The notes below the pieces were generated by a model. It made no database searches, was not told the DNA's origin, and saw nothing but the letters and a program-made list of their open reading frames with translations. A program made the position numbers and the translations under genes. From positions 1 through 58,936 of the forward strand of contig NZ_FNEY01000031.1 in NCBI RefSeq assembly GCF_900100305.1: a stretch of 58,936 nucleotides of DNA. The letters are read 5' to 3'. Every line of letters starts with the position of its first letter. Within the stretch, counting starts at the first letter, position 1. Below, in pieces: positions 19,511-31,993 of this stretch. The DNA is from Paracidovorax citrulli. Lineage in GTDB: Bacteria > Pseudomonadota > Gammaproteobacteria > Burkholderiales > Burkholderiaceae_C.

Positions 19511-20221
19511 ATGACCCAGCACCCGCGCACCGCGATCGTGATCGAGGACGAGCCCCAGATCCGCCGCTTCGTGCGCGGCGCGCTGGAGGAGGAGGGCTGG
19601 CAGGTGCACGAGGCTGCCACGTTGCGCGAGGGGCTGTCGGCTGCCGGCACGCGCCAGCCCGACCTGCTGGTGCTGGACCTGGGGCTACCCGACGGCGACG
19701 GCGTGGCACTGATCCGCGACGTGCGCGGCTGGTCGGCCGTACCCATCATCGTGCTCTCCGCGCGCACCGACGAGGCGGACAAGATCGCCGCCCTCGACGC
19801 GGGCGCGGACGACTACCTCACCAAGCCTTTCGGCACGGGCGAATTGCTCGCACGCGTGCGCGCCAATCTGCGCAGGCCGCGGCCCGCCACCGGGCAGGGC
19901 CTGCAGGCCGAGGCCGCCGAGCCGGTGTTCCGCTTCGGCGACATCGAGGTGGACCGGGGGGCGCGCCTCGTGCGGCGCGCGGGTACGGTCGTTCACCTCA
20001 CGCCCACCGAGTACCGCATGCTCACCGTCCTGGTGGCCAACGCGGGCCGCGTCATCACCCAGCGCCAGCTGCTGCGCGAGGTCTGGGGCCCCGCGCGTTC
20101 CGACCAGAGCCATTACCTGCGCATCTACATGGGCCACCTGCGCCAGAAGCTGGAGGCCGACCCCGCGCAGCCGCGCCACCTGCTGACCGAGACCGGGGTG
20201 GGGTACCGCCTGGCCGCCTGA
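19511..20221 (+). CDS. kdpE: Response regulator KdpE
   Basis: This is a 236-residue OmpR/PhoB-family regulator. The receiver domain has the acidic pair in IVIEDEPQIRRFV and the phospho-acceptor D56 in LLVLDLGLPDGDG. The winged-helix DNA-binding domain is C-terminal (THLTPTEYRML-type region; RQLLREVWGPARSDQSHYLR). It activates kdp when phosphorylated by KdpD. The gene follows kdpD by 10 bases without a clear ribosome binding site, so coupling is likely. Its predicted DNA sites are the 11-bp repeats described here. Confidence 0.96.
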   Translation: MTQHPRTAIVIEDEPQIRRFVRGALEEEGWQVHEAATLREGLSAAGTRQPDLLVLDLGLPDGDGVALIRDVRGWSAVPIIVLSARTDEADKIAALDAGADDYLTKPFGTGELLARVRANLRRPRPATGQGLQAEAAEPVFRFGDIEVDRGARLVRRAGTVVHLTPTEYRMLTVLVANAGRVITQRQLLREVWGPARSDQSHYLRIYMGHLRQKLEADPAQPRHLLTETGVGYRLAA

Positions 20222-20254
20222 CGCTTTGCGGCGGATTGACGCGGCGCGCCGTGC

Positions 20255-20289
20255 TTTTTACGCCGTTTTGATGCGCCCGTTCCTAGACT
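20255..20289 (+). promoter_or_regulatory. Third TTTTTACGC repeat promoter, before the orphan gene
   Basis: TTTTTACGCCG (20255-20265) is directly followed by TTTTGATGCGC (20266-20276), an 11-bp direct repeat. A -10-like TAGACT starts at 20284, 29 bases from the first T. The first repeat is identical over 11 bases to the one at 11709 before kdp. This suggests that the gene at 20348 has its own promoter controlled by the same regulator. Confidence 0.5.
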
Positions 20290-20347
20290 GAAGGCCTGTT
20301 CCATCCTGCTTCGCACAAGCGCTCCGCGCCGCACGAAGTCCCAGAGC

Positions 20348-20725
20348 ATGCTGCTGCATCGGATATTTCGAGACGAAGAGGGCGCTGATGCCGGCGCCGT
20401 GTGTTCCTGCGCCCGCCGTGCCCGCCCCGCGGTGCCCGGCGTGGTCCTGCCGGTCCGGCTGGCACGGGAGCCGGCACTGCGCGTGCGCCAGCGCCTCCAT
20501 GCCGCGCTGGGGCCATTGCTGGGCACCTACCGCCTGTCGGTGGATGCCGTGCGGCCGGTGTGCACGGTCTATCTGCATCTGCGCGAGGCCGACATCGGCG
20601 AATGCATGGACCGGCTCATGGCCGCCCTGCCGATGGCGGAATTCGGCCGGATCGGCCGCGTGGCCCATGACTTACCGCGGCCCGCGGAACCATCGCCACC
20701 AAAAGTGCTTCATGTGCGCGCATGA
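20348..20725 (+). CDS. Hypothetical protein, possible KdpE target
   Basis: This protein of 125 residues is not one I recognise. Residues 35-105 alternate strands and helices in an order compatible with a small ferredoxin-like (ACT/AsnC-like) fold: VVLPVRLAREPALRVRQRL, then a helix, then VCTVYLHLREADIGECMDR. It starts 58 bases after a -10-like box that is preceded by the kdp-type repeats. The ribosome binding site is weak. The coding case rests on the promoter placement and composition. Confidence 0.5.
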   Translation: MLLHRIFRDEEGADAGAVCSCARRARPAVPGVVLPVRLAREPALRVRQRLHAALGPLLGTYRLSVDAVRPVCTVYLHLREADIGECMDRLMAALPMAEFGRIGRVAHDLPRPAEPSPPKVLHVRA

Positions 20726-20884
20726 GGTGCAGGCGCTCTGGCAAGCCGGCATGGCCATGCTGACTTGGTTCATCCCCCTCGGCTTCGGCAACGCAGCCGG
20801 TTCCGACGTTGTCGCAGTGGCCAACCCGGCCGGCGGTTCGGTGTTTCTTTCCACCGGCGAAACCATCATCACAATACCAGCGGA

Positions 20885-21022
20885 GTGGCGCAGCAGATCA
20901 AGAGCATCATGAAGCCCGATTCGTTCACCGTGCGCACGCCGTCCGGCACTCCGCAATGCCAGGTGGGTACCGTGCTGTCGGCGGGGGGAACCTGCTACGT
21001 GAGGATCACGGCGCCTTCCTGA
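20885..21022 (+). CDS. Possible small protein (45 residues)
   Basis: A GTG-started frame (VAQQIKSIMKPDSF, ending GGTCYVRITAPS) is preceded by AGCGGA and ends 69 bases before the lipA stop on the other strand. A start at ATG 20909 is also possible. Nothing in it matches a family I know. The rest of 20726-21091 shows no other gene that I can support. Confidence 0.25.
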   Translation: MAQQIKSIMKPDSFTVRTPSGTPQCQVGTVLSAGGTCYVRITAPS

Positions 21023-21091
21023 GGCGCGCGTTCCGTTTCCATCGCGGCGGCGGCCCCCGCCGGCCCGTCGCCAGCGCGCAGCCGCCGCGGT

Positions 21092-22090
21092 TCAGCCCTG
21101 CGGGCCAGGCTGCAGGCCGGCCGCGTGCGCCTGCTGGTCCGCGTGGTAGCTCGAACGCACCATCGCACCCACCGCGGCGTGGGTGAAGCCCATCTTGTAG
21201 GCTTCCTCTTCATACATCTTGAAGGTATCGGGGTGCACGTAGCGGCGCACCGGCAGGTGGCTGTTGGACGGCGCGAGGTACTGGCCGATGGTCAGCATGT
21301 CGATGTCGTGCGCGCGCATGTCGCGCATCACCTGCAGGATCTCTTCATCGGTCTCGCCCAGGCCCACCATGATGCCGCTCTTGGTGGGCACGCCGGGGTG
21401 CAGCGCCTTGAACTTCTTGAGCAGGTTCAGGCTGAACTGGTAGTCCGATCCCGGGCGCGCTTCCTTGTACAGGCGCGGCGCGGTCTCCAGGTTGTGGTTC
21501 ATCACGTCGGGCGGCGCGGCCTTGAGGATCTCCAGCGCGCGGTCGTCGCGGCCGCGGAAGTCGGGCACGAGGATCTCGATCTGCGTGGCGGGCGAGAGCG
21601 CGCGGATGTTCTGGATGCACTCCACGAAGTGGCCGCTGCCGCCGTCGCGCAGGTCGTCGCGGTCCACGCTGGTGATCACCACGTACTTCAGCTTGAGCGC
21701 GGCGATGGTGCGCGCGAGGTTCAGCGGTTCGTCCTTGTCCAGCGGGTCCGGCCGGCCGTGGCCCACGTCGCAGAACGGGCAGCGGCGCGTGCACTTGTCG
21801 CCCATGATCATGAACGTGGCCGTGCCCTTGCCGAAGCACTCGCCGATGTTGGGGCACGAGGCCTCCTCGCACACCGTGTGCAGCTTGTGCTCGCGCAGGA
21901 TCTCCTTGATCTCGTAGAAACGCGTGGTGGGCGAGCCGGCCTTGACGCGGATCCACTCGGGTTTCTTCAGCACCTCGCCCTGCTCCACCTTGATGGGGAT
22001 GCGCGAAAGCTTCGCGGCGGCCTTCTGCTTGGCGAGCGGGTTGTAGGCGACGGTGGATTGCGCTTCGCGCACGACTTCGGGAGTGCTCAT
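21092..22090 (-). CDS. lipA: Lipoyl synthase
   Basis: This 332-residue protein is the radical-SAM enzyme that inserts two sulfurs into protein-bound octanoyl groups to make lipoate. Both iron-sulfur cluster motifs are present: the auxiliary one, [12 protein letters not shown], and the radical-SAM one, CTRRCPFC. The family's C-terminal [18 protein letters not shown] segment is also clear. It lies directly downstream of lipB in a ybeD-lipB-lipA operon. Confidence 0.97.
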   Translation of the reverse strand: MSTPEVVREAQSTVAYNPLAKQKAAAKLSRIPIKVEQGEVLKKPEWIRVKAGSPTTRFYEIKEILREHKLHTVCEEASCPNIGECFGKGTATFMIMGDKCTRRCPFCDVGHGRPDPLDKDEPLNLARTIAALKLKYVVITSVDRDDLRDGGSGHFVECIQNIRALSPATQIEILVPDFRGRDDRALEILKAAPPDVMNHNLETAPRLYKEARPGSDYQFSLNLLKKFKALHPGVPTKSGIMVGLGETDEEILQVMRDMRAHDIDMLTIGQYLAPSNSHLPVRRYVHPDTFKMYEEEAYKMGFTHAAVGAMVRSSYHADQQAHAAGLQPGPQG

Positions 22091-22104
22091 GGCTGGTGCT
22101 GAGG

Positions 22105-22800
22105 TCAGGGCGCGAGGCGGATGGCCAATTGGCTGGCCAGCACGGAAGCCGCTTCGTCCCAGGTGGTGTGCACGCCGATTGTAGAAAGGTCCACGGTCGG
22201 CAACCCTGCGTAGCCGCAAGGGTTGATGCGCGAGAAGGGTTCCAGGTCCATGTCCACGTTGAGTGCCACGCCGTGGTAGGTGCAGTGGCGCGAAACCTTG
22301 ATGCCGAGCGCGGCGATCTTGCCCAGCCCGGTGAAGTCGGGCACGGCCGCCGCGGGCTCCAGCGGGTCGGCCTTCCGCGGGCGCTGGGGCAGCAGGGCGT
22401 GGCTGCGCGGATCGTCCAGCCGCACGTAGATGCCCGGCGCGCCGGCCACGCGGTGGCCCGTGACGCCGAAATGCGCGAGCGTGCGGATCGCGGCCTCTTC
22501 CACGCGGTGGACGTATTCCTTCACGTAGTAGCCGGCACGCCGCAGATCGACGAGCGGATAGGCCACCACCTGCCCGGGGCCGTGGAAGGTGACCTGCCCA
22601 CCGCGGTTGGTGGCGACCACGGGGATGTCGCCAGGGGCCAGCAGGTGGTCCGCGCGGCCCGCGAGGCCCTGCGTGAAATGGGGGGCGTGCTCGCACACCC
22701 ACAGGACATCGGGCGTGTCGCCGGTGCGCTGCGCGGTGAACGCCTGCATGGCCTCCACCGTTTCGCGCAAGTCCACCCGCCCGAGCATCCGCACCTGCAT
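22105..22800 (-). CDS. lipB: Octanoyl-[ACP]:protein N-octanoyltransferase
   Basis: This 231-residue protein is LipB, which transfers octanoate from acyl carrier protein to lipoyl domains. The catalytic cysteine is in [15 protein letters not shown] and the catalytic lysine in [18 protein letters not shown]; the [17 protein letters not shown] motif is conserved. The product is the substrate of the neighbouring LipA. Start [11 protein letters not shown] lies 14 bases after the upstream gene. Confidence 0.96.
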   Translation of the reverse strand: MQVRMLGRVDLRETVEAMQAFTAQRTGDTPDVLWVCEHAPHFTQGLAGRADHLLAPGDIPVVATNRGGQVTFHGPGQVVAYPLVDLRRAGYYVKEYVHRVEEAAIRTLAHFGVTGHRVAGAPGIYVRLDDPRSHALLPQRPRKADPLEPAAAVPDFTGLGKIAALGIKVSRHCTYHGVALNVDMDLEPFSRINPCGYAGLPTVDLSTIGVHTTWDEAASVLASQLAIRLAP

Positions 22801-22814
22801 CGCCGCGTCCCGGA

Positions 22815-23126
22815 TCAGAGCACCACCTTCACCATCGGGTGCGAGGAAAGCGCGCGGTACAGGTCGTCGAGCTGTTCGCGGCTGGTCGCCGTCACGGTGA
22901 GGGTCACGCCCAGGTAATTGCCTTCGCGGCTGTCACGCAACTCGATGGTGGAGGCGTCAAACGATGGATCGAAGCGGCGGGCCACCTCGGTCAGCGCATG
23001 GACGAACCCGTCGGCCTTGCGGCCCATGACCTTGATGGGAAAGCGGGAGGGGTACTCGATGAGCGATTCCTTGCGCGGATCGCCCTCGGATCCGATCACC
23101 GGGGAAGGGGTGGGGGGCTGTGTCAT
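22815..23126 (-). CDS. ybeD: DUF493/YbeD-family protein
   Basis: This protein of 103 residues belongs to the DUF493 family (YbeD in E. coli, an ACT-like fold): [20 protein letters not shown] and the C-terminal [14 protein letters not shown] are characteristic. It commonly precedes lipB, as here, and its biochemical role is unclear. I chose the ATG at 23126 because conserved sequence starts only about 25 residues later and the upstream open frame looks non-coding. Confidence 0.9.
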   Translation of the reverse strand: MTQPPTPSPVIGSEGDPRKESLIEYPSRFPIKVMGRKADGFVHALTEVARRFDPSFDASTIELRDSREGNYLGVTLTVTATSREQLDDLYRALSSHPMVKVVL

Positions 23127-23255
23127 GCGATGATTGTCGGCGAAGCAGGGGGGAGACGCCCGGGCGGCGATGCGCCATGCTGGTGCCCGCAAGAGGCCTG
23201 GTTCACCCATCGGGTGCATCGTTGCGCGCCGTTGTCGCACGCACGCCCCAAGGCA

Positions 23256-23286
23256 TTGCAGGATGCAACGGGTTTTTACTTATAAT
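23256..23286 (+). promoter_or_regulatory. Probable atp operon promoter
   Basis: A perfect -10 hexamer TATAAT lies at 23281-23286, with TTGCAG at 23256-23261 (19-base spacer, longer than ideal). It would give a leader of about 55 bases before atpI (ATG 23347). The gap 23127-23346 separates the divergent ybeD-lip and atp operons. Confidence 0.55.
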
Positions 23287-23346
23287 CAAGGGCTTTGTAA
23301 GAAGTTCCAGCCCGGATGCCGGGCGTCCAACAGGCGTTCACCAACC

Positions 23347-23817
23347 ATGAAAACAGACGCTCCGGACACAGGAACTGAGGTCGAGGATTCCGGTTTCAAG
23401 CCCCTTTCTGCAGCCGAGGCGCAGGAATGGCGGCAACGACATCCACCCGTGTCCATCTGGCGCATCGTTGCGGGCCAGGCGGCGGTGGGGCTCGTTGCGG
23501 CCCTGGTGGCCTGGGTGGTGACCGGACGCTCCCATGTCGCCTGGTCCACGGGTTACGGAGCGCTGGCGGTGGTCCTTCCCGCAGCGCTCTTCGCCCGGGG
23601 CATGGCACGCAGGAGGTCTTCCGCCGGGGGCGCCCTGGCGGGGCTCTTCGGCTGGGAGCTGGTCAAGATTGCTTTGACCGTCGCCATGCTGGCGGCGGCG
23701 CCCCGGCTGGTGCCGGGATTGAGCTGGCTGGCTCTGCTCGCCGGCATGGTGGTGACGATGAAAACGTACTGGATCGCGCTCATGGCGCGGCCCGGTGTCC
23801 GCAAACCGATTGATTGA
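23347..23817 (+). CDS. atpI: ATP synthase accessory protein AtpI
   Basis: This is a 156-residue membrane protein with a hydrophilic N-terminus and four hydrophobic helices (IVAGQAAVGLVAALVAWVV; YGALAVVLPAALFARG; LAGLFGWELVKIALTVAML; LALLAGMVVTMKTYWIAL). AtpI is the poorly conserved first gene of proteobacterial atp operons and helps assemble the c-ring. It precedes atpB by 15 bases. Confidence 0.9.
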   Translation: MKTDAPDTGTEVEDSGFKPLSAAEAQEWRQRHPPVSIWRIVAGQAAVGLVAALVAWVVTGRSHVAWSTGYGALAVVLPAALFARGMARRRSSAGGALAGLFGWELVKIALTVAMLAAAPRLVPGLSWLALLAGMVVTMKTYWIALMARPGVRKPID

Positions 23818-23832
23818 GAGAAGAGTTGTCCG

Positions 23833-24711
23833 ATGGCCGCAGAAGCGCATGCCCCGACTGCCAGTGAATACATCGTTCACCACTTGCAGCATCTTCAGAA
23901 CATCAAGCAGAAGTCCATCGTCGATTTCTCCGTGGTGAACATCGACTCCGTCGTGGTCGGCCTGGTGCTCGGCGCGATCGCGCTGTTCGCCTTCTGGCTG
24001 TGCGCGCGCAAGGCCACGTCCGGCGTGCCCGGCCGCTTCCAGGCCGCGGTCGAGATCCTCGTCGAGATGGTGGACAACCAGGCCAAGGCCAACATCCACA
24101 ATGCCGAGAGCCGCAAGTTCATCGCCCCGCTGGCGCTCACCGTGTTCGTGTGGATCTTCCTCATGAACGCGATGGACATGCTGCCCGTGGACCTGCTGCC
24201 CGCCATCTGGGCGCAGATCTACGGTGCCGCCGGCCACGATCCGCACCACGCCTACCTGCGCGTCGTGCCCACGGCCGACCTCTCCACCACGCTGGGCCTG
24301 TCCACGGCCGTGCTGGTCCTCTGCCTGTACTACAGCGTGAAGATCAAGGGCCTGGGCGGCTGGGCGCACGAACTCGTGACCGCTCCGTTCGGCACGAGCA
24401 AGAATCCCGTCTTCGCCCTGATCCTGGGCGTGGTCAACCTGCTGATGCAGATCATCGAATACGTTGCCAAGACCGTGTCGCATGGCATGCGGCTGTTCGG
24501 CAACATGTACGCTGGTGAGTTGGTGTTCATGCTGATCGCCCTGATGGGCGGCGCGGCAGCCATGTCGCTTTCCGGTGTGTTGCTCCCCGTGGGGCACATC
24601 ATTGCGGGCTCTATCTGGGCGATCTTCCACATCCTGGTGATCACCCTGCAGGCCTTCATTTTCATGATGCTGGCGCTGATCTACCTCGGCCAGGCGCATG
24701 AAGCTCACTGA
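23833..24711 (+). CDS. atpB: ATP synthase F0 subunit a
   Basis: This 292-residue protein is the a subunit, which forms the two proton half-channels beside the c-ring. The essential arginine sits in the helix SHGMRLFGNMYAGELV, and the later LQAFIFMMLALIYL helix is conserved. The N-terminal hydrophilic part and the long loop (about residues 120-145) are of normal length for betaproteobacteria. Confidence 0.97.
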   Translation: MAAEAHAPTASEYIVHHLQHLQNIKQKSIVDFSVVNIDSVVVGLVLGAIALFAFWLCARKATSGVPGRFQAAVEILVEMVDNQAKANIHNAESRKFIAPLALTVFVWIFLMNAMDMLPVDLLPAIWAQIYGAAGHDPHHAYLRVVPTADLSTTLGLSTAVLVLCLYYSVKIKGLGGWAHELVTAPFGTSKNPVFALILGVVNLLMQIIEYVAKTVSHGMRLFGNMYAGELVFMLIALMGGAAAMSLSGVLLPVGHIIAGSIWAIFHILVITLQAFIFMMLALIYLGQAHEAH

Positions 24712-25014
<303 letters not shown>

Positions 25015-25048
25015 TCCCCGTCCAACGCCCAACTAGAAAGGTGTTGCC

Positions 25049-25519
25049 GTGAGTATCAACGCGACCCTGTTCGTTCAGGCCATCGTCTTCCTGATCCTGG
25101 TGCTGTTCACGATGAAGTTCGTGTGGCCCCCGATCGCGAAGGCGCTGGACGAGCGAGCCCAGAAAATCGCCGAAGGCCTCGCTGCTGCCGACCGCGCCAA
25201 GTCCGAACTCGTCGCCGTGAACCAGCGCGTCGAGACGGAACTCGCGCAGACGCGCAACGAGACGGCATCGCGTCTTGCGGACGCCGAGCGCCGTGCCCAG
25301 GCCATCATCGAAGAGGCCAAGGCCCGTGCGACCGAGGAAGGCAACAAGATCGTCGCCGCTGCCCGCGCCGAGGCCGAGCAGCAGACGATCCAGGCCCGCG
25401 AAGCCCTGCGCGAGCAGGTGGCCGCGCTGGCCGTCAAGGGTGCCGAGCAGATCCTCCGCAAGGAGGTCAATGCCGGCGTCCACGCCGATCTGCTGAACCG
25501 GCTCAAGACCGAGCTGTAA
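25049..25519 (+). CDS. atpF: ATP synthase F0 subunit b
   Basis: This is a 156-residue peripheral stalk subunit: one N-terminal membrane helix ([21 protein letters not shown]) then a long charged, alanine-rich helix that dimerises and reaches the F1 head. It uses a GTG start with AGAAAGG upstream. Confidence 0.96.
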   Translation: MSINATLFVQAIVFLILVLFTMKFVWPPIAKALDERAQKIAEGLAAADRAKSELVAVNQRVETELAQTRNETASRLADAERRAQAIIEEAKARATEEGNKIVAAARAEAEQQTIQAREALREQVAALAVKGAEQILRKEVNAGVHADLLNRLKTEL

Positions 25520-25534
25520 GTAAGGGACGCAACC

Positions 25535-26077
25535 ATGGCAGAACTCGCCACCATTGCCCGCCCTTACGCGGAAGCCCTGTTCAAGGCCTGCGCAGCCCAG
25601 CCGGGCGCCGACCTGGGCAGCACCGTCGCCTGGGTGGACGAACTGGCGGCGATCGCTGCCGACCCGCAGGTGCGGCAGCTGGCCGACAACCCCAAGATCG
25701 AGTCCGGACAGCTGTTCGACCTGATCGCCGGGGTGGTGCGCGCGCCGCTCTCCGATGCGGCCCGCAACTTCCTGCGCGTGCTCATCGACAACGGCCGCCT
25801 CGAAGCGCTGCCCGAGGTGGCTGCGCAGTTCCGCGCCCTGGTCAACCGGCAGAGCGGCTCGTCCGACGCGGTGGTCCACAGCGCGTTCCCGATCGACGCC
25901 GCCGCGCTGGCGGAGCTCGGTGCCTCGCTGGAGAAGCGCTTCGGCCGCAAGCTGAACCTCTCCGTGCAGCTCGACGAGTCGCTGATTGGCGGCGTGCGCG
26001 TGGCCGTGGGCGACGAGGTGCTCGACACCTCCGTCAAGGCCCGTCTGGAACAAATGAAAGCGGCCCTCGTCGCGTAA
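25535..26077 (+). CDS. atpH: ATP synthase F1 subunit delta
   Basis: This is a 180-residue delta subunit joining the peripheral stalk to the F1 head. Family motifs include the N-terminal [12 protein letters not shown] and the C-terminal [20 protein letters not shown]. It follows atpF by 15 bases. Confidence 0.96.
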   Translation: MAELATIARPYAEALFKACAAQPGADLGSTVAWVDELAAIAADPQVRQLADNPKIESGQLFDLIAGVVRAPLSDAARNFLRVLIDNGRLEALPEVAAQFRALVNRQSGSSDAVVHSAFPIDAAALAELGASLEKRFGRKLNLSVQLDESLIGGVRVAVGDEVLDTSVKARLEQMKAALVA

Positions 26078-26119
26078 GCGCCCGAGGTTTCGGCTAACCC
26101 AAGAAAGAAGGAAAGAGTC

Positions 26120-27679
<1,560 letters not shown>

Positions 27680-27697
27680 ACCGGACGAGGACCCATC

Positions 27698-28564
27698 ATG
27701 GCAGCAGGCAAGGAAATACGCGGCAAGATCAAATCGGTGGAGAACACCAAGAAGATCACCAAGGCCATGGAAATGGTGGCCGCGTCCAAGATGCGCAAGG
27801 CGCAGGACCGCATGCGTGCCGCACGGCCTTACAGCGAGAAGATCCGCAACATCGCGGCGAATCTCGGCCAGGCCAATCCCGAGTACGTCCATCCCTTCAT
27901 GAAGTCGAACGACGCCAAGACGGCCGGCTTCATCGTGGTGACGACGGACAAAGGCCTGTGCGGTGGCATGAACACCAACGTGCTGCGCGCCGTGACGGCC
28001 AAGCTGCGCGAACTGCAGTCGCAGGGCGTGTCCACGCAGGCCGTCGCGATCGGCAACAAGGGCCTGGGCTTCCTGAACCGCATCGGCGCCCAGGTGGTGT
28101 CGCATGCGACCGGCCTGGGGGACACCCCCCACCTGGACAAGCTGATCGGCCCCGTGAAGGTGCTGCTCGACGCCTATGCCGAAGGCAAGATCAACGGCGT
28201 GTACCTCGCGTACACGAAGTTCATCAACACCATGAAGCAGGAATCGGTCGTGGAGCAGCTGCTGCCGCTCTCGTCCGAGAAGATGCAGGCCGAGAAGACC
28301 GAGCACGGCTGGGACTACATCTACGAGCCCGATGCCCAGAGCGTCATCGACGACCTGCTCGTGCGCTACGTGGAATCCCTGATCTACCAGGCCGTGGCCG
28401 AGAACATGGCGTCCGAGCAGTCGGCGCGCATGGTGGCCATGAAGGCCGCCACGGACAACGCGGGCAACGTCATCGGCGAACTCAAGCTGGTCTACAACAA
28501 GACGCGCCAGGCCGCGATCACGAAGGAACTTTCGGAGATCGTCGCGGGTGCCGCGGCAGTTTAA
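27698..28564 (+). CDS. atpG: ATP synthase F1 subunit gamma
   Basis: This is the 288-residue central rotor shaft: N-terminal helix [20 protein letters not shown] and C-terminal helix [20 protein letters not shown] form the coiled coil that turns inside the alpha3-beta3 head; [14 protein letters not shown] is conserved in the globular part. Confidence 0.97.
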   Translation: MAAGKEIRGKIKSVENTKKITKAMEMVAASKMRKAQDRMRAARPYSEKIRNIAANLGQANPEYVHPFMKSNDAKTAGFIVVTTDKGLCGGMNTNVLRAVTAKLRELQSQGVSTQAVAIGNKGLGFLNRIGAQVVSHATGLGDTPHLDKLIGPVKVLLDAYAEGKINGVYLAYTKFINTMKQESVVEQLLPLSSEKMQAEKTEHGWDYIYEPDAQSVIDDLLVRYVESLIYQAVAENMASEQSARMVAMKAATDNAGNVIGELKLVYNKTRQAAITKELSEIVAGAAAV

Positions 28565-30013
<1,449 letters not shown>

Positions 30014-30134
30014 AGCGGCGTAATCGGCCACCTCGCGTCGTTGGCGTGCTCAATGTGCTCGATGCACATTTCCGCGCGCCGCCTAGCGATGCGGCCGATT
30101 CCTTGCTTTCCCCCCGACTTTTGGAAGGAAAACC

Positions 30135-30551
30135 ATGAACACCATCCACGTCGATGTGGTCAGCGCCGAAGAGTCCATCTTCTCGGGTGAGGCGCGCTTC
30201 GTCGCGCTGCCCGGCGAGGCCGGCGAGCTCGGCATCTACCCGCGCCACACGCCGCTGATCACCCGCATCAAGCCGGGATCGGTGCGCATCGAGACGGCCG
30301 ACGGCGGCGAAGAGTTCGTCTTCGTGGCCGGTGGCATCCTCGAGGTGCAGCCCGAGCGCGTGACCGTGCTGTCCGATACCGCCATCCGCGGCAAGGACCT
30401 GGACGACGAGAAGGCAGCCGCTGCCAAGGCCGCCGCCGAAGAAGCGCTGAAGAACGCCAAGAGCGACGTCGATTTCGCTCGCGCGCAGTCCGAGCTGGCC
30501 GTGATGGCCGCCCAGATCGCCGCGCTGCGCAAGTTCCGCCAGAAGCGTTGA
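30135..30551 (+). CDS. atpC: ATP synthase F1 subunit epsilon
   Basis: This is a 138-residue epsilon subunit: N-terminal beta-sandwich ([39 protein letters not shown]) and C-terminal two-helix hairpin, which inhibits ATP hydrolysis when extended. A GGAAGGA ribosome binding site precedes it. It is the last gene of the operon. Confidence 0.97.
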   Translation: MNTIHVDVVSAEESIFSGEARFVALPGEAGELGIYPRHTPLITRIKPGSVRIETADGGEEFVFVAGGILEVQPERVTVLSDTAIRGKDLDDEKAAAAKAAAEEALKNAKSDVDFARAQSELAVMAAQIAALRKFRQKR

Positions 30552-30601
30552 GCCCGGGTGGCGGCCGGTGCCGGCCGGCCTCGCCTCTCGCGTTCCCCAC
30601 G

Positions 30602-30629
30602 AAGCCGCCCGACAGGGCGGTTTTTTTTT
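30602..30629 (+). terminator. Rho-independent terminator of the atp operon
   Basis: CCGCCC (30605-30610) pairs with GGGCGG (30615-30620) around a GACA loop, followed by nine T residues (30621-30629). It lies 50 bases after atpC. Confidence 0.9.
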
Positions 30630-30877
30630 CCCCCGGCGCGGGCGATGCGGTGGTGCGGGCACCGCATGTTTCGGCTGCCGGAAAGTGGATGGTGGGGTAG
30701 GCGTACTCCGACATCGGCATGCGGCGGGCTGTACGGGAGGGGCAACGGGACGGGCGCTAGCATTCCTCATGCAAGCGCACACCAGGGCTTTCTTCCTTCT
30801 ACGTACGTCGCATTGGGCGGCGGGGTCAGCGGGGCGGCGGGTTGGCGCTTTCCTCCATTCCATGGAAGGGCTTGCCC

Positions 30878-31993
30878 ATGGCGGCTGCTTCCGATGACCT
30901 GGTGATCGCGCGGCCCGAGGGGCTCTACTGTCCTCCGGGCGATTTCTACATCGATCCCTGGAAGCCCGTGGAGCGGGCGGTCATCACGCACGGGCACTCG
31001 GACCACGCCCGCTGGGGCCACTCCCATTACCTGGCCCACATCGACAGCGAAGGGACCTTGCGCGCCCGGCTCGGGGCCGACATCACGCTGCAGACGCTGC
31101 CGTACGGGCAGGCCATCCAACACCACGGCGTGCGCATCTCGCTGCATCCCGCAGGCCACGTGCTCGGGTCGGCCCAGGTGCGTCTGGAGCATGGCGGCCG
31201 CGTCTGGGTGGCCTCGGGTGACTACAAGACCGGACCCGACGGCACCTGCGTGCCCTTCGAGCCGGTGCGCTGCGACACCTTCATCACCGAGTCCACCTTC
31301 GGCCTGCCGATCTACCGCTGGCCCTCGCAGGAGGTGCTGTTCGCCGAGATCGACGCATGGTGGCGCGCGAACGCCGCGCAGGGGCGGCCGTCGGTGATGC
31401 TGTGCTATGCCTTCGGCAAGGCACAGCGCATCCTGCACGGCGTGGACGCCTCGATCGGGCCCATCGTGGTCCATGGCGCGGTGGAGCCGCTCAATGCCGT
31501 GTACCGTGCGGCCGGCGTGGCGCTGCCCCCGACGCTGCGGGCCACGGATCCGGGCGTGGACGCGAAGCTGCTGCAGACGGCCCTGGTGGTCGCCCCCCCT
31601 TCGGCCCAGGGCACGCCCTGGATGCGCCGCTTCCCCCGGCATTCCGATGCGTTCGCGAGCGGCTGGATGCAGCTGCGGGGCACCCGGCGCCGGCGCGGCG
31701 TGGACCGGGGCTTCGTGATGTCGGACCATGCGGACTGGCCCGGCCTGCAGTCGGCCATCGGCGCCACCGGGGCGGAGCGCGTCTTCGTGACGCATGGCAG
31801 CGTGGCCGTGCTGGTGCGCTGGCTCCGGGAGCAGGGACTGGATGCGCAGTCGTTCCGCACGGAATACGGCAACGAGGACGATGATGCGGCGCCGGATGCC
31901 TCCACGGCTACACCGCCGGTCGCCGCGCCGGGCGGTGATGCGTCGCCTGTCGAAGACGATGGCCCGCCAGAGGGCGGGGAAGCGGCGCCATGA
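30878..31993 (+). CDS. Ligase-associated DNA exonuclease (MBL fold)
   Basis: This 371-residue metallo-beta-lactamase-fold nuclease resembles the mRNA-processing (CPSF73/SNM1-like) group. The metal-binding HxHxDH motif is HGHSDHARW near residue 45, followed by HPAGHVLGSAQV and SGDYK, and a late VMSDHADWPGL. It matches the family known as ligase-associated exonuclease (TIGR04122 as I recall it). Start ATG 30878 has GAAGGG seven bases upstream. It overlaps the ligase gene by four bases. The C-terminal 40 residues are acidic and Pro-rich. Confidence 0.88.
   Translation: MAAASDDLVIARPEGLYCPPGDFYIDPWKPVERAVITHGHSDHARWGHSHYLAHIDSEGTLRARLGADITLQTLPYGQAIQHHGVRISLHPAGHVLGSAQVRLEHGGRVWVASGDYKTGPDGTCVPFEPVRCDTFITESTFGLPIYRWPSQEVLFAEIDAWWRANAAQGRPSVMLCYAFGKAQRILHGVDASIGPIVVHGAVEPLNAVYRAAGVALPPTLRATDPGVDAKLLQTALVVAPPSAQGTPWMRRFPRHSDAFASGWMQLRGTRRRRGVDRGFVMSDHADWPGLQSAIGATGAERVFVTHGSVAVLVRWLREQGLDAQSFRTEYGNEDDDAAPDASTATPPVAAPGGDASPVEDDGPPEGGEAAP

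Noticed and set aside
16633..19782. Open frame of about 1050 codons antisense to kdpD
   Set aside because: Shadow of kdpD caused by high GC at third positions.
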